The notes: generated by a model from the letters alone, not told the origin. A DNA stretch of 64,000 nucleotides from Nocardia brasiliensis ATCC 700358 (GCF_000250675.2 NC_018681.1:2108001-2172000); one strand, 5' to 3'; positions 1 to 9,081 are shown, counted from the stretch's first letter. Made by a program: numbers and translations.

Positions 1-563
1 TGCCGATCGATCTGGTGAACCGCAAGCCGCGCCCCGGTCGGCCGGAGCTGGTGCTGCTGTGTGATGTGTCTGGCTCGGTGGCCGGCTTCAGCAATTTCAC
101 CCTGCTGCTGGTCAGCGCGTTGCGTGAACAGTTCTCGCGGGTGCGGATTTTCGCGTTCGTCGATCAGACCGACGAGGTGACCCGGTTCTTCGATCCGCGC
201 ACCCAGCTGGACAAGGCGATGGCGCGGATCTTCACCGAGGCCGGCGTCGTCGGCATGGACGGGCATTCCGACTACGGCAACGCGCTCGCCGGCTTCGCCA
301 GGAACTACCCCGACGCGGTCACCGCGCGCAGTTCGCTGCTGATCCTCGGCGACGCGCGCACCAACTACCGCGATCCCGATCTGGAGACGCTGCGTTCGCT
401 GGTGCGCACCGCCAAGCACGCGCACTGGCTCAATCCGGAGATGCGCACCAACTGGGGTTCGGGCGATTCGGCCGCCGACAAGTACCAGGACGTCATCGAG
501 ATGCACGAATGCCGTTCGGCCCGGCAGCTGACCGCGGTGGTATCGCGCCTGCTGCCGGTGTAA
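1..563 (+). CDS. VWA (CoxE-like) domain protein, 5'-truncated by window edge
   Basis: The frame is open from the first bases of the window, so the start lies outside and only the C-terminal ~186 residues are visible. A metal-ion-dependent adhesion site begins the visible part (LLCDVSGSV, the DxSxS motif), followed by alternating strands and helices typical of a von Willebrand A fold, with a TNW segment near the end. CoxE/MoxR-associated VWA proteins usually work with an upstream AAA+ MoxR ATPase to remodel or load metals into protein complexes; no such ATPase is visible here because the window starts too late. The HSP90-like gene follows after about 60 bp on the same strand, so an operon is likely. 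The VWA fold is clear; the partner and substrate are inferred only from family habit. Confidence 0.8.
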   Translation, partial: PIDLVNRKPRPGRPELVLLCDVSGSVAGFSNFTLLLVSALREQFSRVRIFAFVDQTDEVTRFFDPRTQLDKAMARIFTEAGVVGMDGHSDYGNALAGFARNYPDAVTARSSLLILGDARTNYRDPDLETLRSLVRTAKHAHWLNPEMRTNWGSGDSAADKYQDVIEMHECRSARQLTAVVSRLLPV

Positions 564-626
564 CGATCCGCCGTCATCAGCGATCGTTAAGAGAACCATT
601 GGGCCGTTCGGGCAGGATTGCCCACC

Positions 627-2477
627 ATGGTGGAAAGAACGCCGAACGGGGCGGCGGCGGTGGCGGACAGTTATGCGTTCCAGGTGGATCTACGGGGGAT
701 CGTCGATTTACTGTCGCACCACTTGTACTCGAGTCCACGCGTCTATCTGCGGGAGTTGTTGCAGAACGCGGTGGACGCCGTCACCGCGCGGGCCGCGCGA
801 GACCGGCTGGCGCCCACCGCGATTCGGATCAGTGTCGACGAGCGTGGCCTGCGGATCGCCGATCCCGGGGTGGGGCTGACCGAGTCGGACGTGCACCGCT
901 TCCTGGCCACCATCGGCCGATCCTCGAAGCGCGACGAGATCGAGGGCGCGCGCCGCGAGTTCCTCGGGCAGTTCGGGATCGGCCTGCTGGCCTGCTTCAC
1001 GGTGGCCGAGACGATCCAGGTGGTCACCCGTTCCGCCGCGGACCCCGCTGCCCCGCCGGTCGAATGGCTGGCCGCCGCCGACGGCACCTACTCGGTGCGC
1101 GTGCTGGAACCGAAGGCCTATCCCGAGCCGGGCACGACGGTGCGGCTCACCCCGCGGGCGGGCGCCGAGTCGTGGTTCGCGCCGCGCCGGGTGATCGAGC
1201 TCGCCCGCGAATTCGGTTCGCTGCTGCCGTATGCGGTGACGGTGGAGTCCGACGGCATCATCATGCCGATCACCGACGGACCCGCGGTGTGGCATCGGGA
1301 TTATCCGTCCCAGGCCGAGCGCCGGGCGGCGCTGCTCGAATTCGGTGAGCGCACGCTCGGTTTCGCGCCGCTGGACGTGATCGATCTGGACGCGGAACTC
1401 GCGGGGGTCACCGGTGTCGCGTATGTCCTTGCCCAGCCGGGTAATCCGGCCGAGAGCAGTGCGCACCGGGTGTACCTGAAGGGGATGCTGCTCGGTGACG
1501 CGGTCCGCGGGCTGCTGCCGGACTGGGCGTTCTTCGTGCGCTGCGTGATCGACACCGACTCGTTGCGGCCGACCGCCTCCCGCGAAGGGCTCTACGAGGA
1601 CGAGCGGCTCGCCATCATCCGCGAGGTGCTCGGCGACCGGGTACGCGACTGGCTCACCGAGATCGCCGCCGAGCAGCCGCAACGGCTGGCCGCGTTCCTC
1701 GCGGTGCACGCGCTCGGAGTCAAGGCGATGGCCCGGCATTCGCCCGAACTCTTCCGGATCATGCTGCCGCACTTGCACTTCGATACCACGGACGGCCGGG
1801 TGCCGCTCGCCGACTTCGCGCGCAACCACCCGGTCATCCGGATCACCTCGACGGTGGAGGAGTTCCGTCAGGTGGCCTCGACCGCGGCCGCGCAGGGCAT
1901 CGGCATCGTCAACGGCGGCTACGCCTACGACCGGGAACTGGTGGCGCTGCTACCACGACTACTCCCCGGTGTCGAGGTGGTCGACCTCGACGTGAATACC
2001 CTTACGGCAGCGCTCGATCCGGTCGATCCGGCCGAGGAACTGGCCTTGACCCCGGTGCTGACCACGGCCCGCGCGGTGCTCGACCCGCTGTCCTGCGACG
2101 TGATTCTGCGTGCCTTCCATCCGCTTTCGGTGCCCGCGCTGTATCTGGACGGCCGGGCCGCGCGCAACGAACGCACCAGAGCCGAGACCGCGCTCGGCGC
2201 GGACGAGCTGTGGACGGAGATCCTCGGCGCGCTCGACGCCGCCGCGCCGCGCGCGCAGCTCGTGCTGAATCACCACAGCCCGATCGTGCGCAGGCTGTCC
2301 CGGATCAGCGATCCCGCGTTCCTGAAGACCGCGGTGGAATCGCTGTACGGCCAGGCCCTGCTGATGACCCACCGCCCGCTGCGGCCCGCCGACACCGCGC
2401 TGCTCAACCGCGCTTTCGGTGAATTCCTCAGCTGGGCAACGCGTCGTGCCACCGGCACCGGCGACGAGACGGAGTGA
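627..2477 (+). CDS. HSP90-family (HtpG-like) ATPase
   Basis: About 616 residues. The N-terminal GHKL ATP-binding fold is complete: ELLQNAVDA (residues ~43-51, the HSP90 ELISNASDA motif), IADPGVGLTESD (the DxGxG motif), TIGRSSKRDE and the glycine lid GQFGIGLLACFTVA. A middle-domain motif PTASREGLYED corresponds to the NVSRE motif of HtpG. The protein is therefore a full-length HSP90 relative, but sequence and neighbours differ from ordinary htpG. I chose ATG at 627 because AGGA lies about 9 bases upstream; the TTG at 618 has no ribosome site. The stop overlaps the TPR gene start (GTGA), so the two are translationally coupled. The predicted role is an ATP-driven chaperone acting with the flanking VWA and TPR proteins; the client is unknown. 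Confidence 0.85.
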   Translation: MVERTPNGAAAVADSYAFQVDLRGIVDLLSHHLYSSPRVYLRELLQNAVDAVTARAARDRLAPTAIRISVDERGLRIADPGVGLTESDVHRFLATIGRSSKRDEIEGARREFLGQFGIGLLACFTVAETIQVVTRSAADPAAPPVEWLAAADGTYSVRVLEPKAYPEPGTTVRLTPRAGAESWFAPRRVIELAREFGSLLPYAVTVESDGIIMPITDGPAVWHRDYPSQAERRAALLEFGERTLGFAPLDVIDLDAELAGVTGVAYVLAQPGNPAESSAHRVYLKGMLLGDAVRGLLPDWAFFVRCVIDTDSLRPTASREGLYEDERLAIIREVLGDRVRDWLTEIAAEQPQRLAAFLAVHALGVKAMARHSPELFRIMLPHLHFDTTDGRVPLADFARNHPVIRITSTVEEFRQVASTAAAQGIGIVNGGYAYDRELVALLPRLLPGVEVVDLDVNTLTAALDPVDPAEELALTPVLTTARAVLDPLSCDVILRAFHPLSVPALYLDGRAARNERTRAETALGADELWTEILGALDAAAPRAQLVLNHHSPIVRRLSRISDPAFLKTAVESLYGQALLMTHRPLRPADTALLNRAFGEFLSWATRRATGTGDETE

Positions 2478-4480
2478 ACGTGGACACCGCCGAGATCAAG
2501 GACGCGCTGGCGCAGGTCTATTCGTTGCCGCACGGCCGGATCCGCGTCGAACGGCTGGAAACGCTTGCGGCAGCGGCCAAATCGGCCGCCGACCGGCACC
2601 TCGAAGGACGGGTGCTGCTGGAGCTGGCCGAGTCGTACGCCTACGCGAGCGAGCGCGACCTCGCACCGGTCGCCTACGGCCGACTGCTGCAGATCTACGA
2701 CCAGTACCCGGCCGAGCTGGGTCCGCTGACGTATTCGGTGCACTGGTACCTGAAATGGATGACCTGGGGGCTGATCGACAATCCGGCGATCCCGCTGCCG
2801 ACCGTGCACCGCTGGTTCGACGAGCTCGAAAATCGGTACCGGCAGCGGGGTTACAGTTTGCGTCCGGTGCTCGCGCTGCGCGGCGAGCTGGCCCGCAAGC
2901 TCGGCGATGCCGAGCAGGGCGCCCGGCTGCACGAGCAGGCCATGGCCGCGCCCCGCGACGGCATGTCCGACTGCGAAGCCTGCGAACGCAACGAATGGGG
3001 TACCGGCAGTGCGGCTCTCGGCGACGACGAGGCCGCGCTCGCGCACTGGCAGTCGGTGCTCGACGGGGCGCACAGCTGTAGCGAGGAGCCGCACCGGGTG
3101 CTCGCGCAGGCGCTGCTGCCGCTACTGCGCACCGGGCGCATCGCCGAGGCCCGGGGTGCGCACCTCACGGGGTATCCGCTGGTGCGGCACAGCGACAGCC
3201 TGCGGCCCTCGGTGGCCCAGCACATCGAATTCTGCGCGCTCACCGGAAACGAGGGGCGCGGGCTGGAGATTCTCGCCGATCATGCCCGCTGGCTCACCGA
3301 GCCCGGTGCCGACGTCGGCGCGCGGCTCGCGTTCATCACCGGCGTGAGCGTCCTGCTGCGCCGGTTGCAAACCCTGGGCCTGGGTTATCTGCCCATCGGC
3401 GGCGGGACCGCGTATTCGCTGCTGGCCGAACTCGATACGGAGATCGCTGGCCTCTGCACCCGGTACGACCTGCGTAACGGCAATACCGCGGTGAGTACCC
3501 GGATCGCCGCGCGGTTGGCCGCGCAACCGCTGGTGGAACGGCTGCCGCTCGGACTGCGCAGTAAGCAACTCGAGGTGGTCAGCGTGCGCGCCGCGGTGGA
3601 CGAGATCGCCGCCGCGGACTGCGTCGAACGCACGGTGGTCGCCGCGGAATGGTCGGGCAGCTCGGCCGACGACCGCCGGGCCGAGGCGCTGCGGCTCGCC
3701 GAACTCGGCACCGCGGAACTCGCCGCCGCCCCGGCCGCGGCCGAAGGGCATCTGCGCGAGGCGCTGGCGATCGGTGTCTCGGTGTTGCCCGCCGAGCATC
3801 TGGCCCGGCTCAGTTCGCAGCTCGTCATCGCCCTGGCCGGACAACGCGGTCGCGAACTGGACCTGGCCGACGCGGCGGTGCGAGCGGGCGCGCGCTGGGA
3901 GGGGCTGTCCGAACCGGATCTGCTGCATCACACGGTGATCGCGGCGCGCGCCTTCCACCGGGCGGCCCGGCACGGCGAGGCCGTTGCGCTGTTCGAAGAA
4001 GCCATGGCGGCCGACGTGCCCTATCCGGCCGCCGAGCTGGCCACCGTGCGCGCACAGTTCGGCGCGTCGCTGAAGGCGTTGCACCGGCACGAGGAGGCCG
4101 CGCGCCAGTTCGCGGAGGGCGCCCGGCTGGTGGAACACGATCCGGAACGCCGCGCGCTGCACGCCGAGCTGGCCTGGTCCGCCGCGACGGCGCTGGACTA
4201 CTGCGAACGCCCCGAGGAGGCGCTGGCGGCGTACCTGCGCGCCGCCGCACTGTTCGGCGAACTCGGCGAGGTGGTCTCGCGGACCAGGTGCGTGCGCTCG
4301 GCGGCCTGGTTGCAGCTGTGGGGCTACGGCGCCGAACCGGACCGGCCGTGGTTCCGGGCGATGCACGACCTGATCGTGGAACTCGAGCAGGCCGCCCCGA
4401 GCGCGGAGGTGACCGATGAACTCACCGAGACGCGCAGGCAGCTGGACGAAATGCTGGACGGGGAAGCATCCGGCGAATAG
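2474..4480 (+). CDS. Tetratricopeptide-repeat protein coupled to HSP90-like gene
   Basis: 668 residues, almost entirely helical and alanine/leucine/glutamate-rich, with recurring helix-turn-helix pairs of TPR type (for example around HWQSVLDGAH, residues ~195-205, and a C-terminal array at ~475-640 with A-x-x-x-Y/F-x-x-A patterns). There is no signal peptide or membrane segment, so it should be cytosolic. A CEAC pair (residues ~169-172) could bind metal but is isolated. GTG at 2474 overlaps the HSP90 stop by four bases; a second GTG lies at 2480. TPR proteins are the classical co-chaperones of eukaryotic HSP90, which makes this coupling suggestive, but no known bacterial pathway is assigned. 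The TPR nature is inferred by eye and individual repeats were not delimited. Confidence 0.7.
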   Translation: MNVDTAEIKDALAQVYSLPHGRIRVERLETLAAAAKSAADRHLEGRVLLELAESYAYASERDLAPVAYGRLLQIYDQYPAELGPLTYSVHWYLKWMTWGLIDNPAIPLPTVHRWFDELENRYRQRGYSLRPVLALRGELARKLGDAEQGARLHEQAMAAPRDGMSDCEACERNEWGTGSAALGDDEAALAHWQSVLDGAHSCSEEPHRVLAQALLPLLRTGRIAEARGAHLTGYPLVRHSDSLRPSVAQHIEFCALTGNEGRGLEILADHARWLTEPGADVGARLAFITGVSVLLRRLQTLGLGYLPIGGGTAYSLLAELDTEIAGLCTRYDLRNGNTAVSTRIAARLAAQPLVERLPLGLRSKQLEVVSVRAAVDEIAAADCVERTVVAAEWSGSSADDRRAEALRLAELGTAELAAAPAAAEGHLREALAIGVSVLPAEHLARLSSQLVIALAGQRGRELDLADAAVRAGARWEGLSEPDLLHHTVIAARAFHRAARHGEAVALFEEAMAADVPYPAAELATVRAQFGASLKALHRHEEAARQFAEGARLVEHDPERRALHAELAWSAATALDYCERPEEALAAYLRAAALFGELGEVVSRTRCVRSAAWLQLWGYGAEPDRPWFRAMHDLIVELEQAAPSAEVTDELTETRRQLDEMLDGEASGE

Positions 4481-4485
4481 CACGG

Positions 4486-4505
4486 CTGCGGGCGGTTGCC
4501 CGCAG
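4486..4505 (+). terminator. Hairpin after the HSP90/TPR operon
   Basis: A perfect 8-bp stem (CTGCGGGC / GCCCGCAG) with a GGTT loop sits six bases after the TPR stop codon. There is no T-run, as is common for actinobacterial terminators. It separates the chaperone-like operon from nadD. Confidence 0.45.
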
Positions 4506-4567
4506 GCGCCCGTCCGGCGGCCAACCGCCCCCGTCGACCGGCAGCCGACCGGTTAAGCTCGGCACTC

Positions 4568-5209
4568 ATGCAAGAGACAGGCCGGCGCGGCCGCAAACTG
4601 GGTGTGATGGGCGGCACCTTCGACCCCATCCACCACGGTCACCTGGTCGCCGCCAGCGAGGTCGCCGACCGGTTCGACCTCGACGAGGTGATCTTCGTTC
4701 CCACCGGTCAGCCGTGGCAGAAGGCGGACAAACAGGTCAGCCCCGCCGAGGACCGCTACCTGATGACCGTGATCGCGACCGCCTCCAATCCGAGCTTCTC
4801 GGTCAGTCGCGCGGACATCGATCGGGAGAAAGTCACCTACACCGTCGACACCCTGCGCGAGATGCGCAGCAAGCATCCCGACGCCGAGCTGTTCTTCATC
4901 ACCGGAGCGGATGCGCTGGCCAACATCCTGACATGGCAGGATTGGGCGGAACTGTTCGAACTGGCGAGGTTTGTCGGGGTGAGCCGTCCGGGGTATGAGC
5001 TGAATACCGATCATCTCGAAGAGCATCTGCGCGACCTGCCGGCCGACGCGGTGACCATGATCGAAATCCCCGCGCTGGCGATCTCGTCGAGCGAATGCCG
5101 TCGCCGCGCCGCCGAGAACCGGCCGGTGTGGTACCTCGTCCCCGATGGCGTGGTGCAGTACATATCGAAGCGGCACCTGTACGAGGCCGCAGAAGCGGAA
5201 GGTAGCTGA
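4568..5209 (+). CDS. nadD: Nicotinate-nucleotide adenylyltransferase
   Basis: Transfers AMP from ATP to nicotinate mononucleotide to give deamido-NAD, the penultimate step of NAD synthesis in the cytosol. The nucleotidyltransferase signatures are intact: GGTFDPIHHGHL near the N-terminus (HxGH motif) and ISSSECR near the C-terminus (the ISSTxxR equivalent). About 213 residues, the usual length. ATG at 4568 is preferred over upstream in-frame starts because the family begins just before the GGTFDP strand. It leads the conserved run nadD-rsfS-gpgP-octT-degV, the same order as M. tuberculosis Rv2421c-Rv2417c. Confidence 0.95.
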   Translation: MQETGRRGRKLGVMGGTFDPIHHGHLVAASEVADRFDLDEVIFVPTGQPWQKADKQVSPAEDRYLMTVIATASNPSFSVSRADIDREKVTYTVDTLREMRSKHPDAELFFITGADALANILTWQDWAELFELARFVGVSRPGYELNTDHLEEHLRDLPADAVTMIEIPALAISSSECRRRAAENRPVWYLVPDGVVQYISKRHLYEAAEAEGS

Positions 5210-5235
5210 GTGAAAATGCGTAGCGAGGGGCGGGC

Positions 5236-5652
5236 ATGACGGCATCGGTCGAGTCGGTCGAGATCGCGCAGGTTGCTGCGCTGGCGGCGGACGAGAAGCT
5301 GGCCACCGACGTCGTGGTGCTCGACGTGTCGGAGCAGCTGGTGATCACCGACTGCTTCGTCATCGCCTCCGCGCCGAACGAGCGCCAGGTGAACGCCATC
5401 GTCGACAACGTCGAGGAGAAGCTGCGCGACGCCGGGCACAAGCCGGTGCGGCGCGAAGGCACCAGGGAGGGGCGCTGGGCGCTGCTCGACTACGTCGACG
5501 TCGTGGTGCACATCCAGCACAACGACGAGCGCAATTTCTATGCGCTGGAACGGTTGTGGAAAGACTGCCCGGTGGTGCCGGTGGACGGTATCGGCGCGCC
5601 GGAGAACCGGCCCGCGGCGGTGAACGGTGACGCGGACAGCGACACCGAGTGA
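5236..5652 (+). CDS. rsfS: Ribosomal silencing factor RsfS
   Basis: 138 residues of the RsfS/YbeB/Iojap family. The central block D-x-x-x-x-D-V/L-S ... DCFVIASAPNERQVNAIVDNVEEKLR and the GRWALLDYVDVVVHI strand are diagnostic. The family binds ribosomal protein uL14 on the 50S subunit and blocks subunit joining in starvation or stationary phase. It starts 26 bases after nadD stops and precedes gpgP, the usual actinobacterial context. The ~15-residue C-terminal tail (PENRPAAVNGDADSDTE) is acidic and probably disordered. Confidence 0.95.
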   Translation: MTASVESVEIAQVAALAADEKLATDVVVLDVSEQLVITDCFVIASAPNERQVNAIVDNVEEKLRDAGHKPVRREGTREGRWALLDYVDVVVHIQHNDERNFYALERLWKDCPVVPVDGIGAPENRPAAVNGDADSDTE

Positions 5653-5670
5653 ACGAGGGGGAGTAGCCGG

Positions 5671-6339
5671 GTGGCAGTCGTGAACAAATATGCCAGCGTG
5701 CGTACGTTGATTCTGTTGCGCCACGGGCAGACCGAATGGAACGCCGCCGACCGGATGCAGGGGCAGATCGACACCGATCTCACCGAACTCGGTCGCAGGC
5801 AGGCGAAAGAAGCCGCGCGCGAACTCGTTTCCCGCAATGCCATCGCCATCGTCTCGTCGGACCTGCGCCGCGCCTTCGACACCGCGTCCGCGCTCGCCGA
5901 GCACACCGCCCTGGATGTGGTGCCCGATCAGCGGCTACGCGAAACCGATCTCGGTGACTGGGAAGGCCTGACGCACCTGGAGGTGGACGCCGATTACCCC
6001 GGCGCGCGCCTGGAATGGCGTCGTAACCCCGGCTTTCGGCCGCCCAACGGGGAGACCAAACTGGAGGTCGGCGCGCGGGCGCTGCCGGTCGTGCGGGAAT
6101 TACTCGTCGAGCGGCAGGACTGGCCGGGCCGGACTATCATCCTGGTGGCGCACGGCGGGCTGATCGCAGGCCTCACGGCCGCGCTGCTCGACCTGCCGCC
6201 AGCCAACTGGCCGGTCCTCGGTGGACTGGCGAATACCAGCTGGGTGCAGCTCAGCAGCCACGGTCCGAGCATCGACCAGCCCGGCTGGCGTCTCGACGTG
6301 TGGAACGCAGCTGCGAAGGTGGCCCCGGATGTCCTCTGA
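5671..6339 (+). CDS. gpgP: Glucosyl-3-phosphoglycerate phosphatase
   Basis: Histidine phosphatase superfamily, 222 residues. The catalytic RHGQTEWN motif lies near residue 20, with the second histidine in VAHGGLIAG and the phosphate-pocket arginine in SSDLRRAFDTA. By position and sequence it matches Rv2419c, which dephosphorylates glucosyl-3-phosphoglycerate to glucosylglycerate, an early step in methylglucose lipopolysaccharide synthesis. Start GTG at 5671 has AGGGGGAG seven bases upstream. The stop overlaps the octT start, so both are coupled. Histidine phosphatases vary in substrate; the assignment rests mainly on neighbourhood. Confidence 0.88.
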   Translation: MAVVNKYASVRTLILLRHGQTEWNAADRMQGQIDTDLTELGRRQAKEAARELVSRNAIAIVSSDLRRAFDTASALAEHTALDVVPDQRLRETDLGDWEGLTHLEVDADYPGARLEWRRNPGFRPPNGETKLEVGARALPVVRELLVERQDWPGRTIILVAHGGLIAGLTAALLDLPPANWPVLGGLANTSWVQLSSHGPSIDQPGWRLDVWNAAAKVAPDVL

Positions 6340-7444
6340 AGATCCGATTCGGCAGGTGCCGGACGAACTGTTCCGGAAAGCTTCGGCGAAACCGGAACGT
6401 TCGATCCCGGACGCGCTGTTCGGCCCGCCGCCGGTGCCCCCGGCCGCGGCGACCGAAACAGACTCTGACGAAACGGATTCGGGTGCGGAAGACGCGCAGG
6501 GAACCGCCGACGCGGACGACTCCGCCCTGCCCGCCAGCTCGGTGGACCCGCCCCCCGACGTACGCGGCGCCCTTGCCGGTTCGGTCGTCATGACCGAGCC
6601 AGACACCGGCACCGCAGAATCCGAGGAACTCGCCGCTCCGGTCGCCGAGGTGGTCGGCGCGGCCGAGTTGATCGCCGAATCCGCGGCGGACGCCCTGGAT
6701 GTGTCCGGTCAACCGCAGGCCGTGGCCGACGCGTCCGACGAGCGACCGGTGCTGCTGGTGATCGCCGATTCGCTGTCGTACTTCGGACCCAAAGGCGGTC
6801 TGCCCGCGGATCATCCGCAGATCTGGCCCAATCTCGTCGGCGCCGAACTGGGTTGGGACGTCGAGCTGGTCGGACGGATCGGCTGGACCTGCCGAGATGC
6901 CTACTGGGCGTTGATCGGTGACCCGCGCGTCTGGGCGGCCGTGCCGCGGGCGAACGCGGTGGTCTTCGCCGTCGGCGGCATGGACTCGCTGCCCTCGCCG
7001 CTGCCGACCGCGCTGCGCGAACTGATCCGGTACGTGCGACCGTCCGGTGTGCGCCGCGGGGTCCGCGCGACCTACAACTGGCTGCAGCCCAAACTGTCGA
7101 AACTCGGTCGCCCCGTGGCACTTCCGCCGAAGGTGAGCGTCGACTACCTCGAACAGTCGCGCGAAGCGCTGGCGCAGCTGCGACCCGACCTGCCGGTCGT
7201 CGCGGTGCTGCCGTCGGTGCACGACTGCGCGGCCTACGGACGCGTACACACCGGGCGCGAACCCGCCGTGCGGGCGCTGCGAGCATGGTCGGAGCGCACC
7301 GGCGTGCCGCTGGTCGACCTCGCCGAAGCCGTGCGCGAGAACATCTTCTCCGGTGACGCGAACCCGGACGGTATCCACTGGGGCTGGGCCGGACACGAGG
7401 CCGTGGCCAACGCGATGGTGAAGGCTCTGCAGGAGGTTCGGTAG
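6329..7444 (+). CDS. octT: Diglucosylglycerate octanoyltransferase (SGNH/GDSL fold)
   Basis: 371 residues. The C-terminal ~230 residues carry an SGNH-hydrolase fold: LLVIADSLSYFGP (nucleophile Ser block), GRIGWTCRDA, FAVGGMDS and the D-x-x-H pair DGIHWGWAGH. Gene order (Rv2418c position) points to OctT, which octanoylates diglucosylglycerate on the way to methylglucose lipopolysaccharides. The first ~135 residues are acidic, Pro/Ala/Glu/Asp-rich and probably disordered, longer than I expect for this family. ATG at 6329 overlaps the last codons of gpgP and its stop. Confidence 0.82.
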   Translation: MSSEDPIRQVPDELFRKASAKPERSIPDALFGPPPVPPAAATETDSDETDSGAEDAQGTADADDSALPASSVDPPPDVRGALAGSVVMTEPDTGTAESEELAAPVAEVVGAAELIAESAADALDVSGQPQAVADASDERPVLLVIADSLSYFGPKGGLPADHPQIWPNLVGAELGWDVELVGRIGWTCRDAYWALIGDPRVWAAVPRANAVVFAVGGMDSLPSPLPTALRELIRYVRPSGVRRGVRATYNWLQPKLSKLGRPVALPPKVSVDYLEQSREALAQLRPDLPVVAVLPSVHDCAAYGRVHTGREPAVRALRAWSERTGVPLVDLAEAVRENIFSGDANPDGIHWGWAGHEAVANAMVKALQEVR

Positions 7445-7447
7445 TCC

Positions 7448-8290
7448 GTGGCCGTCGTGGTCGTGACAGATTCGTCGGCCAGCCTTCCTGCCGAATTCGT
7501 CGATGAGCTCGAGATCGACGTCGTCCCACTGCATGTCCTGATCGGTGACCGCACGATCCGCGAGGGTATCGACCCGATCGAGATCGACTACACCGCCGAC
7601 ACGGTGACCACCTCGGCCGCCTCCCCCGGTGAACTACGCGCCGTGTACGAGCAGGCCTGGGCGCGCAGCGGTGGCGACGGCGTTGTCGCGGTGCATATTT
7701 CACGCCAGCTCTCCGGTACCTGGGAAGCGGGCAGACAGGCGGTGCGGGACATGGACGCCGCCGATCGCGTGCGGCTCGTCGACTCGCTCGGCGCGGGACT
7801 CGCCACCGGGCTGCCCGTGCTCGCGGCGGCCCGGCGCGCCCGCACGGGCGCCGCGCTGGACATCGTCTACGACACCGCGGTCGCCGCATCGAGCCGCGCC
7901 CGCACATTCATCCTGGTCAATCGAACCGAACAGCTGCGCCGCGGCGGCAGGCTCAGCTCGGCCGCCGCGTTCTTCGGCAGCGAGCTGGTCACCAAACCGC
8001 TGCTGCAGATCGTCGAAGGGCGCCTGGAACTGCGCGAGAAGGTGCGTACCCGATCCAAGGCGTTCGCGAAACTCGTTGCGGCAGCGGTGGATGCGGCAGG
8101 GGAGGACGGTGCCGCGGTCGCCGTCCAGCACCTCGGGGCCGAAGAGGCCGCACAGACCGTCGCCACGCAGCTTCGCGAGCTCGTGCCCGGGATTCGGGAA
8201 CTGATCGTGGCCGAGTTCGGGCCCGCTCTCGGGGTGCACCTAGGGCTCGGGGCGGTCGGCGTGCTCGTGCTGCCGGGCGGCTGCGCGTAG
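7448..8290 (+). CDS. DegV-family fatty-acid-binding protein
   Basis: 280 residues. The DegV opening VVTDSSASLP, the HISRQLSGTWEAGRQA motif and the NRTEQLRRGGRLSSAAAFFGS block are typical. Family members (FakB type) bind a fatty acid deep in a cleft and, in Firmicutes, present it to the kinase FakA. No FakA is visible here, as is usual in actinobacteria, so the physiological partner is unknown. GTG at 7448 is three bases after octT, continuing the nadD operon. Equivalent to Rv2417c by order. Confidence 0.88.
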   Translation: MAVVVVTDSSASLPAEFVDELEIDVVPLHVLIGDRTIREGIDPIEIDYTADTVTTSAASPGELRAVYEQAWARSGGDGVVAVHISRQLSGTWEAGRQAVRDMDAADRVRLVDSLGAGLATGLPVLAAARRARTGAALDIVYDTAVAASSRARTFILVNRTEQLRRGGRLSSAAAFFGSELVTKPLLQIVEGRLELREKVRTRSKAFAKLVAAAVDAAGEDGAAVAVQHLGAEEAAQTVATQLRELVPGIRELIVAEFGPALGVHLGLGAVGVLVLPGGCA

Positions 8291-8298
8291 CCGGTCGG

Positions 8299-9081
8299 TC
8301 AGGGCAGGGCGGACGACGATCGGCGCAGCGCATCGGCTCCGGACCGAATGGCTGACCAGTCCGTATCGGGTCGCTGGTTCATCGCGCGGGCGAGCCAGCG
8401 TGCTCGGTCGTCCTGTTCGTACGCGAGGTGATCGAGGTCGAGATCGATACCCGGTGGGGGACCGGATGATTCGAACTCGCGCAGGCGGGTCGCCATGGCG
8501 GACAGCAGTGCGCGGTCGAGTTCTATGACGGCGCTGCGGAATTCGTCGGTCGATACCCTTATCCGGCCGGACGACGGTGCGGCGAACTCGATCTCGTGCT
8601 CCGGGTCGGGCGGGTGGTGCCAGGCCAGGGTGACGGTGTCGGCGGCGCCGTCGACCGTGCGCCACCAGCGCAGATGCGGGCCGAACCAGAGGTAGCCGGT
8701 GTCCAGGGTATGTTCGCCATACCAGGTGGCGGCGGCATCGGCCTCGTCGGATTCGGCCCAGGACCAGTCTGCGGCGTCGGCACCGATGAAATCGGCGAGA
8801 TCCTCGGGGACCGGTTCCAGCACGCTGGGCAGCAGGGCCAGCAGATCCTCCCACAGGCGGGCAACGTAATAGGCGACGTAGCAGTCGTAAGGCGTCTCCG
8901 CGCCGCCGGACTGCGTGCGCAGGAGTTCGGTGGTGCGCGCGGAATAACGCAGCAAGGTCTGCCCGCCGAGGTCGATGCCGTACCAACCCTCGGTCAGCGC
9001 GAACCACCGCAGCGTCCGGCGTTGCTCTCCCCACGGGGCGACTCGGTCCACCGGCGCCAAGCCGAAACGGAAACGGATCAC
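8299..9081 (-). CDS. DUF5984-family protein
   Basis: 260 residues, rich in Trp and acidic residues and without signal peptide or membrane helix. It opens MIRFRFGLAPVDRVAPWG followed by WFALTEGWYGIDLGG, the pattern I associate with DUF5984 proteins of actinobacteria. No catalytic motif is evident and no function is known. It converges on degV, with eight bases between stops, and diverges from comEA. It replaces eis, the gene at this position in M. tuberculosis. Confidence 0.7.
   Translation of the reverse strand: MIRFRFGLAPVDRVAPWGEQRRTLRWFALTEGWYGIDLGGQTLLRYSARTTELLRTQSGGAETPYDCYVAYYVARLWEDLLALLPSVLEPVPEDLADFIGADAADWSWAESDEADAAATWYGEHTLDTGYLWFGPHLRWWRTVDGAADTVTLAWHHPPDPEHEIEFAAPSSGRIRVSTDEFRSAVIELDRALLSAMATRLREFESSGPPPGIDLDLDHLAYEQDDRARWLARAMNQRPDTDWSAIRSGADALRRSSSALP

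Noticed and set aside
708..1829. Minus-strand ORF opposite the HSP90-like gene
   Set aside because: Shadow frame; Arg/His/Gly-rich without recognisable domains.
2450..2477. MEEVD-like TPR-docking motif at the HSP90-like C-terminus
   Set aside because: The protein ends GTGDETE; acidic, but without the EEVD pattern, so direct docking by the eukaryotic mode is not supported.
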